Source: Kalaharituber pfeilii
Taxonomy: Eukaryota > Ascomycota > Pezizomycetes > Pezizales > Pezizaceae
NCBI GenBank assembly: GCA_015179045.1
Contig: WHUZ01000140.1
Coordinates: 36,470 to 100,469 of the forward strand
Length of the DNA: 64,000 bases
Direction of reading: 5' to 3'
The position numbers were made by a program, and so were the translations under genes. The notes below the pieces were generated by a model. The model was not told the DNA's origin. It saw nothing but the letters and a program-made list of their open reading frames with translations, and did no database searches. Shown here in pieces: positions 24,787-36,989 of this stretch (its first letter is position 1; each line of letters begins with the position of its first letter).

Positions 24787-26175
24787 AATATAGTAGTCAC
24801 TTCCATAAAGGGAACATGCCAATTTATTGTTCTTGACGCCGGCACCTGTGGTGTCCACTTTTCAATTTCGTTCTAGTCGACTCAACTGCAGTGGGTGATC
24901 AGGTGAGAACCCACAAAGCTGCAGATTTCTTTTTCTATACTAGTATGCTTTCTTTGTTTCCTTTCTTTCCTTTACTCGTTCTTTGTTTTATTTGTGTTTT
25001 TCCTTTGTTTCTTTTCTACCCAGGTGCCTTTCACCTCGTAATTCTCCATGGCTATATGCATATACATCACTAATACTAGAAGTCCCAGTCATGGATTTCA
25101 ACTAAAGCATTTTTTCTTTTGCGCTTGACCGCTTCCCGTACTCGAACCTTCTAGGTCAAGCAGTTAGTATGCCGCGAGTAAGTTGAGGAATTGGAATGAC
25201 GTGGACTTGGTTGATTATTACCCTGAACCGGATCACAGCCATGCCCTCCCTCTTCCTTTATTCATCTGTTCCTTGGCGCTTGAGGGAACGCTCCAGCGGA
25301 AATTACATGATATCAATATATCACTAAGCATTTGACTCGTCCTCTATGTACAACTGTAATTTCCAAAAGGCTTTAGGCCCCAATGTTCTCTCTCCAACCT
25401 TCCTGTTGAATACCTAAATTACTCCTCTACAGCCTTAGGGTCAATTGCTGTTGTCTGGCTGCCCTGCAAATTATGCAGTTATACCAAGTTCGCTGCGGTG
25501 TGACTATTCATAGATACCTCTTTGCACTACATGCATTAGGAGTTGTAATAATCCTAAATATCGACCTAGCACTGGCTCCTATACATGAAAGATATATCAT
25601 TATTAAGTGACGCAATTAAGGCACTGCAAAGACTCAGTGGCAGTAAAGTTTGAATACACCGCATTAATATTTATAAGCAAATATAATATCTTGATACCAT
25701 TACCCGAAAGTGTGTCTCTTTCCAATACATACATTCAGCATCCAGTAAAATAAATTTTCCTTCTCGACTACAAAAGAGAGAATACTTGAATGCAACCCAT
25801 AGGTCTGAGCGGTCCAAAATTCCCTGGTAGATCGCCCTAACATTATTTAGATCTCATTAACTATGCTGCTGAAATTATCAAAGGCATCCAATCCCTTAAA
25901 ATTTATAGCTCCCAGGTACCCCGGATATTCATTTTGCTGTATCCAGAGTTACATGGTATTATGTAAATCCAATTCATCCGTCAATGGTTTCGATATACTC
26001 AGGTGAAATCCATCCCATAGCTATCATTGATTAAGTTCTAGATTTGTATTGCCACTGGTTTCCATCTTCCGGGCTTAAGATGTGGAGTTATCAATTTCAC
26101 CGAGTATGTATTGAGTTCTTCATGGGATTTTTTCCTGGGATATTAATCTTCTTCTGCGACTTGTTCACATTCAAC
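24787..26175. other. Noncoding stretch downstream of the NACHT gene
   Basis: No ankyrin or WD40 coding remnants and no other gene were found. It presumably includes the NACHT 3' UTR. Confidence 0.4.
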
Positions 26176-26371
26176 GAGCCACATTTAAACTCGGCAAAAC
26201 CTCTCCGGGTAGTCACTGTCTGACTGCGGCTCTCGGTCCGCATCAGATGATAGACTTTTACGCCATGACACTGCAGTACAGGTAACATTGTAGGAGAGGT
26301 AGATCGATTGTTTCTACAGGCACATGGAAAGGCATGTGTTAAGATGCAAAACTATTGCCTCGAAATTGTGA
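26176..26371 (-). mobile_element. Retroelement RT fragment, inverted partner of 27112-27690
   Basis: Read on the minus strand it begins CACAATTTCGAGGCAAT and runs through ACAATCGATCTACC to a coding part with VLQCHGVKV and SQTVTTRRG. The same order appears on the plus strand from 27112 (VLQCHGIKF, GQIVTAPRG). It covers only the block upstream of the RT motif SPLxLALF, and the catalytic part is missing. Confidence 0.55.
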
Positions 26372-27111
26372 CATCTACCCAGACTAGTAACGTAAGATAC
26401 ATATAGGCTGGCTACCAAGTATATAGGCCAATGGGGCGAGCCACATAATAGTTTAAATATAGGATTACTTGAGTAAAAAAAAGCAAAAGAGAAAATGGAT
26501 CTGAAGTAACGAGTTGATGAGGAAATAAAAACCAAAACTTACTAACCATTTGGGTTTTATTTGATACAGCATGACATCCACATTTTTCGTTTGTTCACTG
26601 GTCATGGCCTCTGCTAGACCATGACAATTCGCTACCTACAAAAGTCGGGATCAGAAAGAATGAGCTGAATTAGGTGCAACCCGAGAATAATATAGCATAG
26701 ACCGGAACAACTCAGGCTCAATGGAAAAGAACGTTCACAGAAAAAATCTCCCACAATACGTAAACTAATTCAATACCATCCCCTCCCTCTGCATCAGGAC
26801 GTCCACCACCGCCCCCACAAAGTCCCTGAGTCAATTCGCCTCCCCTTTGTCGGTGGAGACCAGCCATTCAACTCCTCCTGTGGCACTGACTTGGTACACC
26901 ATCAAATGGCACTGATGTGGCTCAAATGGTGTGGTGCCTGGGCTCAATTTGATATACCGACAAGCCGATGCATGCTGAGGTGTGACAAATCGAGCAAAAA
27001 GGCAAGTCGGTTTCTTGAAATTAGCATGACAGAGACCGGAACCTGATTTGAACTAAGATAACTGACTTGGAAACCGAGCCGAGTGCAGGCTCTAGGTGGC
27101 TCAATAGATTT

Positions 27112-27690
27112 CACAATTTCGAGGCAATGTTTCTGCATATTAATATACATGTTTTTCTATATGCCTGTACCAACAATCGATCTACTTTCCCACGATGTTA
27201 TCGGTGCTGCAATGTCATGGTATAAAATTTTTTTGCCCGATGTGGTCTGAAAGCCGCGGTCAAATTGTGACTGCCCCGAGAGGTTCCGTACCACAGTGCT
27301 CACCCTTGTCCCTAGCATTGTTTCTGGTAGGAATCCAGCCAGCGGTCAAGAAAGCAAGCCAAAGGACATTCGTCCGCACGTACCTGGATGACTTCCACTG
27401 CATCTTATCAGACAAATCACTACCGAGGCTGAGAAAAGCCATAAAAGCCCACCAGGCCCTCTTAGCAGCAGAAGCAGCCAAGGAACAGAACACCAAACTC
27501 GGCATCCTCAGTTGTAAGCATCATGCAGTGGTCCAACGGCATGCTACTGGCTTAAAAGGATCGAGTCCTCGCACCAATCTCCAAGGTTTCTGCACTCACT
27601 CGTAACAATCTAGTTCGCGCTCTGCGCAGGGGGTTGTTTCCTGAATTTGTAAGGCATAAAATTGGAGCTCGGGCTTACATATCCTCTATA
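27112..27690 (+). pseudogene. Reverse transcriptase fragment with YLDD
   Basis: A 136-codon frame at 27195-27605 contains SVPQCSPLSLALFLVGIQP (RT block B', normally G-V-P-Q-G-x-P-L-S) and 30 residues later RTYLDDFHCIL, where YLDD is the catalytic palm motif, then a helical AIKAHQALLAAEAAKEQNTKLG. Past 27520 similarity continues in another frame (RNNLVRALRRGLFPEFVRHK). It belongs to a non-LTR RT type different from the Tad1-like LINEs in this window (YLDD instead of YVDD, different flanks). No ends were recognised. The Gly of PQG is Cys. Confidence 0.6.
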
Positions 27691-30600
27691 AAAACGGTAA
27701 AAACATACTTCGTATATATATATGCGAATTTATTTCTTGATCGGGAAGGATGTAATAACTTCACTCTCCGCTTGCATTCAAACCCAAGGCTAGGCAGGCT
27801 CGACTTGGTCATATATCGTATGATACCGATACTTAATATGTGAACCTCTTCAGTTGACACTGGGTGCCTGATTTGCGTTGCTCATGGACCGCCCTAAAAA
27901 GTTGTCACGTAGACCAATTACTAGTATATCGATGAAACTTCGACAACTTATTGACGGCACCAGATTAGCAGTCTGCTTGCTGAGTAACGCCCTCCATTAT
28001 TATCGATGTAAGACGTAATTTCCTGCAGCTGTGAACAGAGAGAAAGAAAGAAATTAATGAATCTTCAAGCTATAGATTTTTCAAGTATGTACGACGGATA
28101 TTCAAAGTTGAGCTCTACATGTTATAGAAAGCTGAGAAAAAGGTTCTCTCGGAATTGAACACCCCAGCTTTCCATCGTCGAAAACAACTTGGGGCGATGG
28201 ACTACTTACTAGCTTTGCTTTTTACGGCATAAAACCCGTTTTCGAGACCCATTTTGATTTTCTGTGATTAGAAAAATGTACCCACTCGCTAATATACTGC
28301 ATGCGGTGCATGTCCAGACATTCACAATGCGCCTCACTTGGTGTTAGGGAGTGTTTAACCATCCTTTCGCTCAGTAGGCAATTGAATGGCATTTTGCTAG
28401 CGATGTGTTACACATAGCTGTCGCTCCGAAACGCTCACTCAGCTGTCCATGCCAATGGCTCATTTTGCGCCTAAGTGATCACTGTTCCCACTTCCCCTAT
28501 GAAATAATCGCACATTTGCACATATCTGCCCGCCATCCCAGTGAGCCTGAGTGCGTGAGCTAGGGTCAGTGACATACATATGCAGTGCTTCGCATGCACT
28601 GGAGCTAAGCCAAGCAAGTTGCATTTGGCCGATATCAGAACCTTAAAGTGTGGTCTGCAGTGCTTTCTTTACTGAAAATCTATGCACAAAGGAGGTAGAA
28701 CTGGATATCGGAACGATAGCGACCTGAGGCGAAATCCTACTATAAAGGTCAACTTTGAATACCCTAGTCAAAGCAGCTTATATATCACGGTAATTGTAAA
28801 GCAACTTGTATTGATATTACTTGCTACCTTACACTTGTATCATCCCTGGAGGATGTATATCTGTACCCGAGTACATATTGCGCTTAACACAAATGTCGCT
28901 GACATTCTGTAGCAGGATATTTTCATCACCATTTTTACCCTGAATGTCGTATTCTTCCATCCATTCTCCACGTTATAATTTCATTTCTCCTCACTCCTTC
29001 GGAGCGATGCATCCCGCATCTTCCTCCGCATGGCTTATGTGATAAGATATACCTCTCCACCCTGTGCCTCTTGGCCTGAGACATGCGATAATGTCTATTT
29101 GTCTAAGAGGGAAACAGTAAGTGCGAGCAATGAAAAAGATAATTTTAATTATATATGTTAAACTCTCAAACCCCTATTGAAGGATTTGATTAACACTTCT
29201 AGCGTACGTGCTCGGTTTCGGTGTACTTTTTCCCTGGGCGAGTCGGTAAAAGCCAGCTTTACCTGGCAGTAGGTAAACCGAATTGATATCAATTTGCCTC
29301 CAAGTCGGTATTCAAAAAGAGAAAACCGAACCGACTTGGACCGATGCGAACGCTACGGTCACACCTATTTCCTAATACTACAAAGTACGAATTGTCCAAA
29401 ACAGATGCCACATTCTGAATTTTCGATAGGATACGGATCACCTCCCCCCCCGCCTCCCATCATCCTCCCTGCTTCTAGCGCTAGATAAAATTACATATAT
29501 GAAGGCTATATACAATCAATGTAGTCTCAGGTACAAAATGATGACCTCCAATAGACACGCGAAAGTGCCTACTTGACTGAAAGTTGCTGCAACTTGCATG
29601 TAACCTAGAGAATACCTATATACATTAGCTATACATCAACCACTACTAGTGTAATTTTTGCTGCTGTTTTTATTGGTAACTTGCATTTTTTTATCTCCTT
29701 GTTTAGCTTCATTCGCAGTTAGAATTCCGGCAGTCTGCTACTGCGAAACTATACCAGTACATATAACATACCCCCAGCCGACCCTTGCGGAATTCATCTG
29801 CAGAGTTGTAAGTAAGTCCGCAAAGCTCAGTTAACTGAAAATTTGTTTTCGTGAGCATTTTATGATGTTTTAATCTATTATTGGTCACGGCGGGTTATGC
29901 ATTGGGCTCTGGTGACTGTAGGCAATATTATCCAGAGTCCACTGATGTGTTGCATATGCCAGCAATGGGGCAGAACAAAACGGCAACCAAACAAAACAAT
30001 AGAGATTGTCTCTTTGAAAGCAGAGGAACAATACAGGAAATTTACCGAAAGTAGAATTACGTAGTTAACGTCATCTTCCGAGTCCTTAGTATTAACTAAC
30101 TTGCGTCGCGGAAGATTCAACTCTTGCTTGTTCATAAACTATCATAATAATCATCATCATCAGCAGCAGCAGTAGCAGTAGCAGCAACATCGAAAAGCCT
30201 TTCAGGTTTCCACCAAATCTCTGAGGCATTCTTTTGTACGTACAATCGAGTTTAAGTCATGAGCAGACGTGCAATCGCTGTCGGGGAACATCAGTCGGGC
30301 GCTTGCAAATTACTTCGATATAGCTATTACCTGGTCATTAACCTGGAAGGAGATGCTGAAATTCAACGGAAGATCAGTTGGATATCTCTTCTCATTACGT
30401 GAAGTTGACTGGACCCCCATTCTCTGAATCCCCATTCTCTGGATCTCTACGAAGAGTGATGCGATCACTACCGGTACCCACTGACTTGTCATACTCTAGC
30501 AGCTCCGCTGCTCTGTCAACCTCCTTCCTTCCAATACAAGAATGTGCTAGGGTGTATCAATAAAAATTTGCTTGAAACATGCTGAACTAGAATACCAGTT

Positions 30601-30929
30601 CTTGAAATGTAACCCCCAATACATCCATTTATTCTACAAATTTACTAATTTTATATTAGATATGCTCCTTATGATAGACTTGGCTGCAGGACTTCCGGGG
30701 CGTGGTACGGAAAATATCGATTTATATTTATGGGATACTATCGGCAAGGAATACAGATATCGTAGATTGGCCAACTGATGAGCCTCGCCAGATATTACAA
30801 AGCCCAAAAGCACACAGAAAAAATTGTTGCCAGAATTTGGAGATGCAGTCGGGTCTAGCAAGTCCAGTCCACGCTCAGGAAGGAAACAGCGGGAAAGAGT
30901 TCTTGTGCTGCAGCCCAGAGAAGGACTAT
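27691..30929. other. Noncoding stretch, no supported gene
   Basis: Only short open frames without recognisable domains occur. A trinucleotide run (ATC/AGC) lies at about 30146-30186. A short open frame at 30572-30778 contains a GLPGRGTE phrase but nothing else that would place it. Confidence 0.4.
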
Positions 30930-31230
30930 ACAACTTTGGAGGGTTCTTTGATGGTTCTTGGATGACACCAAAGATAGGCACAGTACTGGAAGATACATGA
31001 TTTTTCTACCATGGTTACTGTGTCTCATCCTGCGCAAAGAAATAAAGCATTGTAACGCTGTCATCAACAGAAGCAAAATACGTTGCAGGTACTGAAGCAG
31101 CAAGGAAGCTGTTAATTCGAATGCTCACGCACTGTATGTAAGCTATGAAATATCCAGTTCCACTTTGATAGAAATGGGGATAACGTTTGGCCCTTGACTT
31201 AAACTCAGGTGGAGCGGCCATATGTAGTGG
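30930..31230 (+). pseudogene. Ty1/copia RNase H remnant
   Basis: Frames on the plus strand give GFFDGSW (30941), DDTKDRHSTGRYMIFLP (30962), TVSHPAQRNKA (31020) and VTLSSTEAKYVAGTEAARKLLIRM (31054-31125 in one frame). This is the conserved end of copia Pol: the D-x-S-W block, the STxGY block, SWxSxRQ and LSSTEAEY. Small shifts separate the blocks. No LTR was found. It is a scrap of an old element. Confidence 0.65.
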
Positions 31231-32960
31231 CGGCGGGTAACATCAATGCAATATAATAAGTAGTTGGTGGTACTCTCAGAATGTGCGAACTTTCTCCCCG
31301 CAAGGGAGTAGGTAAGTAAGCACTGGCGGGTACATACTACTTTAAGCACTAAATGTGAGTACCTTGTTCCTATATACCAAGGTGAGCTATGCTTAATTGG
31401 TAGCCGCAGAATGCAAATAAGCTATCCCCATAGAATGCAATTGGACTACCAATATTCATAGGCTAGTGTTAGCCCACAGAAACTGGTTCATTTCAAACAG
31501 GAGTGTGAGCATAAGTAGATCTCTTTGTTCATTGTCATTGATCTTGTTTCTTCTGGTCATGATAAGCAGGCAGTGAAAGTGTTGAGGAAACATATAAAAC
31601 AGAATATAAAACAGAATACAATAATTGATGGTAATGCAGTATATATGCTAATCAGCAAGAATCAGATTTAAGATATGCCTTAAAAATGGGGATTCCATAT
31701 TGCAATTTCAATTGTTCCATGGCTCAGAACTCACTGGAACCAATAATCGTGTGTCGCCTCCCAACCACGTTTTCTGCTGAACATGCAAGAGTTGGTGACA
31801 AAGTCCATGAGTGGTGAGGGAACAGGGGATCAACATGATACAGGGTACATTTATTTGCACTCTCTCCACTTAGGGGCAGCCATTCCTATACACATATAAA
31901 GTGTACATTTTTTACCCACCTCATAAAGTGGTAGGAGTGTGTTTGTACTCACAACTATACATTTCAGTGTCGAATCTACGGCTTGGCGGAACGACTTACT
32001 CCCCGCTAACCTACCGTAGTGTTCACCATATATACGCGTGTTATGCACCCAAGTCGTCCGTATATGTAAATGGTACTTTAATAGATAAGCCGCGATCTCT
32101 CAATGAATGGTGCAGTATTCATCTCTTGCCACTCATAACATTGTGAGCGCAGCTGAAGAAAAAAAAAAAAAGAATTCTCTGCCTAACTCTAGAATGTCAT
32201 AACTTTTTTCCTATCCGACGGTGGAAAAAGGGACGCACATTGTTGCAGTTAATAGCTCGAAATCCTATATATTCCTTATAATATGTCAATGGGGTAGTCG
32301 ACCTTCACTGCTGGTGAGTTTTGGATCCAGCGGGCTCCGCTTTGATTGAGTTGTTGGATAATATGATAAACATACACAACCAATAGTAAAGTGGTTGCAT
32401 ACCAAACACACTTACATTCGCTAAGAGTGAGCATAAGCTATGGAATATACATATATAAGTGATTACCGGTAAGTGACAGTTATAATAAACCCTCTACAGT
32501 GCAAAAATTCAAAGTATCAAAATTTATGTTTTACAATGCATAACCTAATTTTCTTTACTTCCAGATAGCAATGCATAATATTGATTCTAGTAAGTTTGCT
32601 GGGGTAGTCCGCTCCATCACCGTGATGTTACACCAGCCATGCTGCACGGTCCTCTTCTTCTCGCCGCCCCGACTACTGTACCTACGGCAGTAGAGAACTG
32701 GTCGGGCAGATCAACGGAGGTGTATTGGATTGCGACGACGTTTTTTTTTCCTTTTCTTTTTTTCTTTTTTTCCTTGCCGCACATAATAACCCCACATCCA
32801 TTCCTTTCCGTCCACCCTGGCCTCGATTGCAAGCAATACCACTTGTTGAGTTCAGCTCTGCTGAGAGAACCACGTGCTGCAGTTTGCGGCCCTTCACGCA
32901 CAAATCCTAAGTATAGCCCGGGTCGAAGTACTAATCAATTGCAAGCTTATCCTACTCACA
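31231..32960. other. Noncoding stretch upstream of the phosphatase gene
   Basis: No gene or element was recognised. A short A-run lies at 32159-32171. The last few hundred bases presumably hold the promoter of the PAP2 gene, including a long pyrimidine (T/C) tract at about 32740-32775. Confidence 0.4.
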
Positions 32961-34332
32961 ATGAATTCCGCGGCTGTAATCAGCGGCTCGTCTCCAGGGA
33001 GGGGATGCGGCGCTGGCAGCGCATTCTCACGCTTTTGGAGGGTAGGTGCATAATTCGATGTCGATGCTCTGTTCTCCGCCGTGCGCAGATTAGAGGAAGC
33101 TTGATTTCAGATGTGTTGCCGGCACTGACTGGTTGATTCTTAGAGATCATATGTCCCCGACTGGATCGGCTTGCTTCTCATAGTAATCGGGTACATAATA
33201 ACTCTCACCAATGAGCCGTACCATCGCATGTTCAGGTGAGCCCTCTCCAGACATTCCTCCTCATTCAATCTAGGTAGCGCTGGTGCTAATGGGTTCTAAA
33301 ATAGTCTGGATGACCGTCGGATCCAGTTCCCCCATGCAGAGATTGAGCGTGTCTCGCTGACCATGCGTAACGTGTACGCCATCGCTTTGCCTCTAGTCGT
33401 CATAATGCTCTTCACAGTTTCAAAGGCAACGAACAGAAATAAATGGCATCAATTGCATGTTAGTATATTAGGGTTGCTCATTGCCTTGGCTTTTACAGGC
33501 TTCTCCACAGATTTTATAAAGGTAAGTATAATTACGACGGAAAGGCTCCCCCCTTTGTGTGTGAGACTGATCGGAAGATCGTACGTTGCTTCAGAATGCA
33601 GTGGGTAGACCAAGACCAGACTTGATTGCAAGATGTAAACCGAGGGACGACGCTCCGAGGCACGAACTGGTTACATACGAGATTTGCACAGAAACAGATC
33701 ACTTTAAAATCCAAGATGGATTCAGAAGCTTCCCGTCGGGGCATTCTAGCCTTGCATTTGCAGGGTTGGGATACCTGAGTTTGTGAGTATCTACCTCTTG
33801 GAAATAATATAATGTGTATTGACAGGCGAGGTTGATAGATTCCTGAGTGGACAATTGCATGCATTCAAAAGGGGCGCAGATCTATGCAGGTTCTTATTTG
33901 CAATATTGTCAGTTTGATTCACCTCCTCCGAGTTGTTAGCATACTGACAAATTTGGAGACCAGTGTTTGGTGCACTTGTCATTGCTATCTCAAGAACGGG
34001 TAAAGTGACCTTCTTTCCAAGGTTTTGTTTATTTTATTTTAATGTGAGCACAACCTGTAGGGGATTATCGTCATGATGTATATGATGTCACGTCAGGCGG
34101 CATCATTGGCAGTACCATTGCATATTACTCCTATGTACATATCCCCACGTATCCATTACTTTGATTACTCGGAACTAACAAATGGCTACAGCAAAAATAT
34201 TTCCCTGCTCTCATCTCCCCAAACTGTGATGAGCCCTACCTGTCCAGGCTTGCAGGCGAAGAGGACTGGGAAGTATTGCAGAATGTAGAGGCGGAAATTC
34301 AGAATTTGCCGCCCTCTGAGTATCAGCAGTGA
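32961..34332 (+). CDS. PAP2-family lipid phosphatase (DPP1/LPP-like), 8 exons
   Basis: Exons: 32961-33041, 33144-33235, 33305-33521, 33595-33782, 33839-33889, 33959-33999, 34061-34134, 34192-34332; 294 aa, all phases consistent, start in CACAATGA. The three phosphatase motifs are complete: K-x6-RP as KNAVGRPRP (K130-P138), PSGH (about 177-180) and SR-x5-H-x3-D (S221, R222, H228, D232). Hydrophobic spans (WIGLLLIVIGYII, IALPLVVIMLFTV, LGLLIALAFTGF, FGALVIAI) fit a multi-span membrane enzyme. DPP1/LPP enzymes dephosphorylate diacylglycerol pyrophosphate, phosphatidate and related lipids at vacuolar or ER membranes. The length matches fungal DPP1 homologues. The exact substrate is inference. Confidence 0.9.
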
Positions 34333-34589
34333 CAGGGACAATTCAATACATATGTTAATAAAACTTTAGCTTAATATCTGGAGTGTTTACGTATATGAAC
34401 TCGATTCATAGTAGTGAAATTTGTCAGTTGTAGAAGCTAGTCTTATGCGCTTGGCTGAGATTGGATATAAGATTGAATCGGAGGAATGGTTCCATTTTGC
34501 TTTTATTTTAACCTTTCTGCATCGCTGCAGCAGAAATGGCACAAGAGAGAGATCAAGATTATTGCTTCTCATCGTTTGGTTAGGAGGTT
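34333..34589. other. 3' flank of the phosphatase gene
   Basis: Short noncoding gap; no feature seen. Confidence 0.4.
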
Positions 34590-34983
34590 GATGTGGGAGA
34601 CTCGCAATGCATTCATCATACCAAGACGAGGAACTCCTCATAGTAACGGATTCCAAAGTGGGCATCCAGAGTCTTAGGACCCTATCTGAGACCGAGGGCG
34701 GCCCAACACCTGGAGGGGCAGCTCACCTAGTTAGAGAAGCATGGGGGAGCAGAGCAGCCCGGAAGGGATGGACGTGGCAGTGATCTGGGACAAAGGACAC
34801 AAGGGCCTGGAACTCTAGGGCAATGAGAGTGCGGACAGGGCAGCCAGAATCGGTGCAGTCCTACCCTATCAAGACGAAGTAGTCACAGTCGCTGGAACGC
34901 GTTGTGGTACGCGGCAGCGCCTAACTGCTATAGCCGCGCTGACGCTGGGCTCAAGGAAGCCGCAGGTCACGTGGGCTGTACAG
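34590..34983 (+). mobile_element. LINE RNase H fragment
   Basis: The plus strand reads ELLIVTDSKVGIQSLRTL (third RNase H block), GGPTPGGAAHLVREAW, then DKGHKGLE and NESADRAARIGAVLPYQDEVV. This parallels the intact copy on the opposite strand (LLILTDSRTAI, KAHVGISGNTKADKAAK, ALQYQDEIVTEAG). Two frame changes are needed. It ends exactly where the inverted LINE was inserted (34984). Confidence 0.65.
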
Positions 34984-35152
34984 TTTTTTTTTTTTTTTAT
35001 TTTTTTTTTTTTTATCATTACTCGCATGCCGCCTGAAAGGCTATGGCGAGGTTTAAGTAAGTAAGTACATACAGGTGAAAAAATAGGAAATATTAAGGTA
35101 ACATTGGCATGATAACTCTGCTAGTCCTGCCCCGCCCATGTCAAGATTTCCG

Positions 35153-36250
35153 TCAAAAGGTCCCTTCCTCCCCCTCTTCCTTCCCCTTTGTCTTCGGCGG
35201 CGTTTTCAGGTCCTCTAGTCCTCCAGGTATTCTTTTCTTCCATGCCGAGCAGGCCGTCGTGATGTGGCTCAGGTTTTCCAGTGCCCGTCCGCACCATCGG
35301 CATTCAGGCGAGTCTGCCTTCCCTATCTTGTACCTCCATTCCCTGAGCCCCTTGTTTCCTAGTATGCCTGCCAAGGTGGCCGTCAAATGTCTTCTCCCTA
35401 GCCTTTGTAGTGGTGGATACGCGAGCTTCAGGCGATTTCTCTCCTCTGCTCTGTAGGCTCTCATTTGTTGTCGTATGCCCGCCTCGGTGACGATTTCGTC
35501 CTGGTATTGAAGGGCGGTGCCGACCTTCGCAGCCTTGTCTGCTTTGGTGTTGCCTGAGATGCCGACGTGTGCTTTGATCCAAAGGATGGCCAGGTCGTGA
35601 TCTCCGTTTGCGGTTCTGGATTCCCATTTCTCCCTGACCGCTTGTGCTGAACCGTCGGGGGTTGGGTCCCCTCTGGATATGCTTTGCAGCTTGGCTATTG
35701 CTGTCCTGGAGTCCGTGAGTATCAGAAGTTCCCCGGGGGTGTCCATCGCGTGGCTTATAGCTATCAGCTCGCCGTCATTCACCGTGCTCCTATGTCCGAG
35801 GTAGAAGGAGGAGTCTGTGTCTGTGTTCTGTTGTACTACCCCTGCACCTGTGATACCGTCCATGCGGCTGCCGTCTGTGTATATGCTAATCCAGTCTTCG
35901 TCCTCTTCTCTGCCAATTATGTTTTCCCATTCATTTGACGTCAGATCGCGTGGGTGGAAAGAGTGGATGTGTATGGGAAGGGGATCTCGGTGGATGAGTG
36001 ACCCTCTCAGGTATTGTGTGTCTGGCTGAGGTTTCCGGAAAGGTTCACGTTCGAAGCGTAGAGTACGGGCTTCTACCCTGTCCTGCTCACCAGCCACAAA
36101 TGTTTGGATACTCTCCAGATTGGTAATGCCTTCAACGATGTCTCGCCTGGTGCCCCAGGGTGCTCCGGAGATGTCCCTGGCCACCGTGTACTGCCATCTT
36201 TCTAGTTGTCTCATTTTATGTTCGGATGGGGAGCCTTTGGCATAATCCAC
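35153..36250 (-). pseudogene. LINE ORF2 C-terminal part: RNase H and zinc knuckle, still open
   Basis: A 365-codon frame without stops. RNase H active-site blocks are all present: SIYTDGSRMDG (Asp), NDGELIAISHAM (Glu), LILTDSRTAIAKL (Asp) and WIKAHVGISGNTKADKAAK (His/Asp). After a linker with PPLQRLGRR comes the C-terminal knuckle CRWCGRALENLSHITTAC (C-x2-C-x8-H-x4-C), as in Tad1-like LINEs. The 5' part (endonuclease and RT palm) is missing through truncation, so it cannot move by itself. Lack of stops suggests it is the youngest LINE copy in the window. Confidence 0.8.
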
Positions 36251-36380
36251 CCAGGCCCAGCTTCCATATGTGGCGATGTTTCTGGCTATACAGTAAACGA
36301 GTACTGGGAATGAGGGTAAGGCTGGAAGGAAGTGTGATTAGAAATGGATATTTGGTCGGCCAGCAGTATAAGAGGCGGTG

Positions 36381-36728
36381 TCAATAGTGAGCGGCACGAG
36401 CTAGCTCGAGCCGAGCTGGAGGGTGAGCTCGAGCTGGCGTGGCATGAGCTCGAGCCTGGATTGATTATATACATAATATTGACAAACTAAACTAAACTAA
36501 GCTAAATTTTCATCTTTCTCACTACTATCAGCTAAATTGTGCATTTCGAAGTTGTTGGTAGGTCAGAATGAGCTCCAAGTCTCTAATTATTACTATAGTA
36601 GGTATTTACAGTTTATGAAACCTTGCACTGGCTAAGCATTTTAGCGAGCTGTCAAGAAAAACACAAGCATAATCTTGGCTCGTTTGAGCTCGAGCTGGCT
36701 CGAGCTGGCTCGGCTCGTGCCGCTCACT
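36381..36728. mobile_element. MITE, probably hAT-type, inserted in the LINE
   Basis: A 348-bp element lies between 8-bp direct repeats AGGCGGTG (36373-36380 and 36729-36736). The ends are inverted repeats beginning AGTGAGCGGCACGAGC, with a subterminal zone dense in GAGCTCGAGCTGG-like motifs on both sides. There is no coding capacity. An 8-bp duplication fits hAT. A TA duplication (TA-GTGAG...CTCAC-TA) is the other reading and would make it Tc1-like. The left end has four to five extra bases. Confidence 0.75.
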
Positions 36729-36989
36729 AGGCGGTGATCCTGTACAGCTCTTCGTTCTCAACATCCAGTTCCTTCCCACACATCTAGTTCTTCTATTCAA
36801 CGTTCAGTTCTTTATTCCTGTCTTCAGCTCTCCTTTACTTTTGCCTATTCTCTAGATAGCTTGCCTTTATGTTCTTACCGGTTACCTTCTACTATATTTA
36901 ATACATACATGCATCAACTGTCCTCATCTTGCTTGTACATTCGCACTTACACATAGATTCAGTATGACGCTGCACAGTACAACTCGAAG

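Larger units (their letters stand above)
34984..36739 (-). mobile_element. 5'-truncated LINE with target-site duplication
   Basis: The element is flanked by 8-bp direct repeats CTGTACAG (34976-34983 and 36740-36747). Its tail is A/T-rich at 34984-35020, preceded by a type A hairpin (35021-35050; inner stem GCCT/AGGC). Coding runs from the end of the RT connection (LVYCIARNIATYGSWAW, about 36300) through RNase H to a C-terminal CCHC-like motif. A MITE (36381-36728) lies within it, 11 bp from its 5' end; LINE similarity reaches up to the MITE. Confidence 0.8.

Noticed and set aside
30572..30778. GLPGRGTE-containing frame as a telomere-linked helicase or Crypton fragment
   Set aside because: Only a few residues resemble such proteins and no second block follows.
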